NCBI GenBank assembly: GCA_947454705.1
Contig: CANGKZ010000045.1
Span: 1 to 37,455, forward strand
Source: Verrucomicrobiota bacterium
GTDB lineage: Bacteria; Verrucomicrobiota; Verrucomicrobiia; Limisphaerales; UBA9464
DNA length: 37,455 bases
Reading direction: 5' to 3'
Below are positions 33,579 through 37,455 of the stretch, in pieces; positions within the stretch are counted from its first letter, which is position 1, and every line of letters begins with the position of its first letter. The notes under the pieces were generated by a model. The model made no database searches, was not told the DNA's origin, and saw only the letters and a list, made by a program, of their open reading frames with translations. The translations under genes were made by a program, and so were the position numbers.

Positions 33579-34457
33579 TCAAGCGCGCTTCTGGCGGCGG
33601 CGCCAGTGCATCCACTGACCGGCGATCACCAGGCCCACGGCACCGATCGCGGCATTGGTCGCGGGCTCCGGAACCACGTCGGCATAGGTTGTACCCACTT
33701 TGATTTCATCGACGCTGAATCCGAGATTCCCCGCGATCGACAACGCGGTGACCGTCCCCACGTTGAAACTGCGGGTGGCGTTTGCCACGCCTTCCGCGGA
33801 GCCGACACCGGGATTGATGAACAGGCTGAAGGTATCCGAGGCCGATCCTGCGCCGAACACGGCCTTCAGCACGAGGAGCACTGGGGTGTTGACGGTGGCG
33901 GTGGTGGAGCTGGCGGTCTGGGCGGTTCCCACTTGGTCGATCAGGTAGGCACCGGAGTTCGAGTTAAGGCCGAATCCCGCGCTGGCTGCCGATCCGTTCA
34001 GGCGGAGTTCCGCGCTCTTGGTGCCCACCGAGGCTTGGGGACGGAGCACGAAGCTGAAGTAGGTGGTGCCGGCCGAGATTCCCAAGGAGGACGACAGGGT
34101 GCGGCTGAGCGGCGTTGTCAGGGAGTTGGCGTTCATGTTTGCCCGATTTCCCGTGGTATTGTAGCCGGGCAGGCTTCCGGATCCCACCGTGGACCCGGCC
34201 GAACCGCCGGACCACGCGCCTGAAAATCCAAACGAGCCTCCGCCAGTTTGCGTGTTGATCTGGGATCCAATCGTGTAGTTGAACGGTTCGTAAGCGCTGA
34301 GTGCCGCATGCGCCTGCGGACTAGAAATCAGGGCGATGACTGTGACCATGGCCCCCATGGCCCCGTGTCGTGCCGATGCTCGAACGGCGCACAACGGCCT
34401 GGTGAGAATGCGGTTGTCTGCTGGATTCGGGACTCGGATCTGTTCGTTCGATTGCAT
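33579..34457 (-). CDS. PEP-CTERM sorting-domain protein
   Basis: The product is 292 residues from ATG 34457; ATG 34358 (MGAMVTVIALISSPQAHA) would give a shorter, more usual signal peptide. The mature part is Gly/Ser/Thr/Asn-rich and predicted to be a beta-sandwich, starting LSAYEPFNYTIGSQINTQTG. The C-terminus has the PEP-CTERM signal: VVPEPATN, a hydrophobic span (AAIGAVGLVIAGQWMHW) and a basic end (RRRQKRA). Such proteins are cleaved by an exosortase and are linked to exopolysaccharide or biofilm matrix. No exosortase gene is in the window. Confidence 0.87.
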   Translation of the reverse strand: MQSNEQIRVPNPADNRILTRPLCAVRASARHGAMGAMVTVIALISSPQAHAALSAYEPFNYTIGSQINTQTGGGSFGFSGAWSGGSAGSTVGSGSLPGYNTTGNRANMNANSLTTPLSRTLSSSLGISAGTTYFSFVLRPQASVGTKSAELRLNGSAASAGFGLNSNSGAYLIDQVGTAQTASSTTATVNTPVLLVLKAVFGAGSASDTFSLFINPGVGSAEGVANATRSFNVGTVTALSIAGNLGFSVDEIKVGTTYADVVPEPATNAAIGAVGLVIAGQWMHWRRRQKRA

Positions 34458-34845
34458 GGGTTCTTTCCCGCTGTAGGAGGGGCATCTGAGTCGCTTGTTC
34501 CCTCTCTCAACGTAAATTTACTATCGGATGAGGGATCAATCCTCGACAGCGGGGGAACTCCCAAAGTGCTGTACGCGAGCGAGAAATGAAGAATCAGGGC
34601 CCCCCCCTCTGGTGATAAGAGGAGCGCGTAGGGCCGCCAAGGTGCCCCCCGGGGAGCAGCGCCTCGTCTTCGGGGGTACGAATCCGCGTCTTCTGCAGTG
34701 CACCCGCCGAATTCCGGAGCCACAGTCGCTCCTTCCGACTCACCCCGATGCCCCGGGTCGCTGGATGCGCGTTTCATTTGCGGTTCGAAGCGCGCAGGAA
34801 TTCGCGATGCCGATGGCGAATGCGACGGGTGGTCTCTTTGCTCGA
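34458..34845. other. divergent intergenic region with no clear feature
   Basis: A 388-bp spacer between the divergent PEP-CTERM and beta-helix genes. The beta-helix frame is open through part of it (from 34528), but the protein sequence there has no family features. I see a run of Cs near 34600, a short CCTCT/AGAGG hairpin beside it, and no convincing promoter. Both genes must be transcribed from this interval. Confidence 0.5.
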
Positions 34846-37215
34846 ATGAAAACCCTCCATCTGCTGGTGATCGGTCTCGTCACCCTGGTTGCGCGCGCCG
34901 ACTATCATGTGTCGCCCTCGGGAAATGACGCCAACCCGGGCACGCTCTCCAAACCGTTCGCCACGATTCATCGCGCCCAGCAGGAGGTTCGGAAAAAGCC
35001 CGGAACGGTTTATCTCCGCGAAGGCACCCACTACTTGAAGGAGCCCCTCCTCTTCACCGCCGCGGATTCCGGAACCGCCCGCCGGCCGGTGGTGTATCAA
35101 TCCTGGAAAAATGAGAAGCCGGTCATCAGCGGCGGCGTGAAGCTGGAAGGTCTCGATTGGAAACCGTACCGCGACGGCATCCAGGTCACACCGGTGCCCG
35201 ACGACCTCGACACCGAGGAAATCTTCGTCAACGGCGTCCGACAGATCTTCGCGCGCTATCCCAATTTTGATCCCTCGGCGCAGTACTTCGATGGATTCGC
35301 CGCCGACGCAATCTCCACCACTCGTTCCGCGCGTTGGGCCGATCCCACCGGGGGATACTTCCACGCCATGCATCCCGCGCTGTGGGGTGACTTCACCTGG
35401 CGCATCACGGGCAAGGCCCCCAACGGCGAAGTCACCCGCGAAGGCGGCTGGCAGAACAACCGCGGGGGTGCGGTGCACCAGACGATCCGGTTCGTTGAAA
35501 ACATCTTCGAGGAGCTCGACGCACCCGGGGAATGGTTTCTCGATCGCAAACAGCACCGGCTCTATTTCCATCCTCCGGCGGGACTCGACCTCGCCAAGGC
35601 GACCTTCGAGGCCACCCGCCTCCGGACGCTGGTGGAGTTCCGCGGCACCGAGACGTCGCCGGTCCGGTTCGTCACCCTCAAGGGGATTACTTTTCGGCAC
35701 GCCGCGCGCACGGTGATGGACACACGCGAGCCGCTGTTGCGTTCCGACTGGGCCATCTATCGCGGCGGCGCGCTGCGGTTCGAAGGCGCGGAATCCTGCA
35801 CCGTGGACTCCTGCTTCCTGGATCAACTCGGTGGCAACGGAATCTTCGTAAACCATTACAACCGTAATCTAACCATTCGCGGATGCCAGATCTCCCGCGC
35901 CGGCGCGAGCGGCATCTGCTTTGTCGGCGATCCTAAAGCAGCGCGCAGTCCGTTGTTTCACTACGACCAGGTGAATCGATTGGAGGACATCGACCGGACC
36001 CCGGGCCCGAAATCATCCAATTATCCCGCGGATTGCTGCGTGGAGGATTGCCTCATCACCCTCACCGGACGCGTGGAGAAGCAGACCGCCGGAATTCTCA
36101 TCGACCTCTCACGACGCATCACGGTCAGCCACTGCTCGATCTACGACATGCCGCGCGCCGGGATTAACATTGGGGATGGCTGCTGGGGCGGACACGTCAT
36201 CGAGTATTGCGACCTCTTCGACACGGTGAAAGAAACCGGGGACCACGGATCGTTCAACTCCTGGGGACGCGACCGCTACTGGCGCCCCTCGATTTCCGAA
36301 GTCAACGCGTGGGTGCGTCAGGTGCCCGAACTGCCGCGCCTCGATGCCGTCGAGCCGGTCATCCTGCGCAACAACCGCTGGCGTTGCGACCACGGCTGGG
36401 ACATCGACCTCGATGACGGGTCCTCCTTCTTCGTGATCACCAACAACCTGTGTCTCCGCGGTGGCATCAAATGTCGCGAGGGATTTGGTCGCGTGGTGGA
36501 AAACAACATCATGGTCGGCTCCGGCTTCCATCCCCACGTTTGGTACGCCAACAGCGGGGACATCTTTCGTCGCAACATCGTCTGGACCGATTACCGTCCC
36601 GCCCTCATGCCTCCGCCGCCGTGGGGTCTCGACCTTGATCGCAACCTGCTGCATCGCGAAAGAGCCCCCGCTGCCCCGGCCGACGTGTTGCAGCGCAGCA
36701 GCGGACGGGATGCCCGCTCGTTGAGTGGTGACGCGCAATTCATCGCCCCCGGGCGTGGGGATTACCGCGTGAAGCCCGGCTCCCCGGCGCTGGCGCTGGG
36801 GTTCATCAACTTCCCCATGGATCAATTCGGTGTCACCAGTCCCTCGCTCCGGAAGCTCGCGAGAACCCCCGTGCTTCCGGGCCAGGCAGTCGCGACCACC
36901 GACAAAAAATCGGTCCGGGAGACCGCCGCACGCACCTGGTTGGGTGCGAAGGTTCGCAGCATTGCCGATGAAGGGGAAATGTCCGCGTTCGGACTTCCCG
37001 GAGTGGCTGGAGTGCTCCTGTTGGAAGTGCCGCCGCGATCGACCCTCGCGCGCGCCGGCCTGCGGGCCAACGACGTGATCCTGTCGGTCAATGGATCGCG
37101 CATTTCCGATACCCGGGCGTTGATTCGCGAGGTACCTGCCATCGCCGGATTCCAATCGGTGACCCTGCGCTACTCGCGTCAGCAGAAGGAATCGGAAGTC
37201 ACCGTCGGCGAATAG
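34846..37215 (+). CDS. secreted right-handed beta-helix enzyme with C-terminal PDZ domain
   Basis: The product is 789 residues from ATG 34846, chosen because it starts the signal peptide (MKTLHLLVIGLVTLVARA). The mature part opens with YHVSPSGNDANPGTLSKPFA and IHRAQQEVRKKPGTVYLREG, the start of DUF1565/parallel beta-helix proteins. The central part (residues ~250-560) has repeated beta-helix rungs with Cys-rich turns (CTVDSCFLDQLGGNGIFV, CQISRAGASGICFVGD, CCVEDCLITLTG). Its architecture resembles GH141-like glycosidases, but I cannot fix active-site residues. Residues ~705-789 form a PDZ domain (RSTLARAGLRANDVILSVNG), which may hold a peptide or a partner. A secreted polysaccharide-acting enzyme is probable. 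Confidence 0.85.
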   Translation: MKTLHLLVIGLVTLVARADYHVSPSGNDANPGTLSKPFATIHRAQQEVRKKPGTVYLREGTHYLKEPLLFTAADSGTARRPVVYQSWKNEKPVISGGVKLEGLDWKPYRDGIQVTPVPDDLDTEEIFVNGVRQIFARYPNFDPSAQYFDGFAADAISTTRSARWADPTGGYFHAMHPALWGDFTWRITGKAPNGEVTREGGWQNNRGGAVHQTIRFVENIFEELDAPGEWFLDRKQHRLYFHPPAGLDLAKATFEATRLRTLVEFRGTETSPVRFVTLKGITFRHAARTVMDTREPLLRSDWAIYRGGALRFEGAESCTVDSCFLDQLGGNGIFVNHYNRNLTIRGCQISRAGASGICFVGDPKAARSPLFHYDQVNRLEDIDRTPGPKSSNYPADCCVEDCLITLTGRVEKQTAGILIDLSRRITVSHCSIYDMPRAGINIGDGCWGGHVIEYCDLFDTVKETGDHGSFNSWGRDRYWRPSISEVNAWVRQVPELPRLDAVEPVILRNNRWRCDHGWDIDLDDGSSFFVITNNLCLRGGIKCREGFGRVVENNIMVGSGFHPHVWYANSGDIFRRNIVWTDYRPALMPPPPWGLDLDRNLLHRERAPAAPADVLQRSSGRDARSLSGDAQFIAPGRGDYRVKPGSPALALGFINFPMDQFGVTSPSLRKLARTPVLPGQAVATTDKKSVRETAARTWLGAKVRSIADEGEMSAFGLPGVAGVLLLEVPPRSTLARAGLRANDVILSVNGSRISDTRALIREVPAIAGFQSVTLRYSRQQKESEVTVGE

Positions 37216-37261
37216 GACCGGACTTCGTACTGGTTGAATGCAGTGGCGCGGTCTCCCGCGT

Positions 37262-37302
37262 CGGATTCCCCTTCAACGCTTCAACTGCCGTTTTTAGGTT
37301 TA
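37262..37302. repeat. CCCTTCAAC-type repeat, single arm
   Basis: CGGATTCCCCTTCAACGCTT is followed by CAACTGCCGTTTTTAGGTTT and AAC. It shares CCCCTTCAACGCTTCAAC with the right arm at 30116-30133 and GCCGTTT(T/C)TAGGTTTAAC with 30150-30169. Its inverted mate is not in the window. The rest of 37216-37455 holds no gene I can support. Confidence 0.65.
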
Positions 37303-37455
37303 ACGTCATTGGTGTCCGAAGCCGGTGACTAAAGGGAAGCGAGTAAAAGGCTGAGACGGGGCACGGCGGCGGTTTCCGTGAGGTGTTCGCGGACTGCGTG
37401 CCTCAACCACCGAACGAACTTCACGGAGCGCTGGGTAGCCTTCCTGGTGTCGAGA

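Noticed and set aside
34528-34845. N-terminal extension of the beta-helix frame
   Set aside because: The signal peptide begins at 34846; the upstream residues have no family match.

Overview
The window is bacterial, GC-rich and densely coding, and the content points to a free-living Verrucomicrobiota-type organism. The reasons are a PEP-CTERM protein, many large secreted carbohydrate-active or repeat proteins (FG-GAP, SGNH esterases, BNR sialidase, parallel beta-helix, PQQ-type sugar dehydrogenases), a C-terminal module common in that phylum, a self-contained MlaE-F-D lipid transporter, weak or absent Shine-Dalgarno sequences, and many long intergenic palindromic repeats. The assignment is an inference from gene content; there is no rRNA in the window. 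I see no tRNA, rRNA, CRISPR array or recognisable transposase.

Layout. Bases 1-1.7 kb hold three small orphan proteins of lower GC. Bases 1.8-2.3 kb hold a tandem pair of ~200-bp repeats. Then come a Sel1-repeat protein, a large FG-GAP surface protein (minus strand), an atypical ROK-fold protein, two translationally coupled membrane-flanked PH proteins (minus), a PIG-L deacetylase, a small membrane protein and EF-P. Bases 11.4-16.2 kb carry two secreted enzymes: a BNR sialidase-like protein and a 1173-residue protein joining an SGNH esterase, an alpha/beta hydrolase and a beta-propeller. The core block rpsB-tsf follows, then a ROK sugar kinase plus GmhA-type isomerase pair and a secreted SGNH hydrolase. 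On the minus strand lie pgk, with a terminator-bearing leader or small RNA upstream, a small helical protein, and a probable 45-residue ORF.

Bases 24.9-29.9 kb look like one functional unit. A secreted protein built from ~19-residue aromatic 'LWPLY' repeats is followed by MlaE permease, MlaF ATPase, MlaD MCE protein and an FHA/Cys-cluster protein. The last part has two tandem PQQ-type sugar dehydrogenases, a zinc-ribbon membrane protein and a PEP-CTERM protein (all minus), then a beta-helix enzyme with a C-terminal PDZ domain.

How the genes fit together. The secreted enzymes suggest a polysaccharide- or sialoglycan-degrading lifestyle. The kinase/isomerase pair suggests internal sugar-phosphate or heptose metabolism. 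The Mla unit serves envelope lipid transport. The most interesting leads are the LWP-repeat protein next to the Mla genes, the three-module secreted enzyme, the Asn at the modification site of EF-P, the candidate small RNA/leader upstream of pgk, and the hidden 45-residue ORF with its own terminator.
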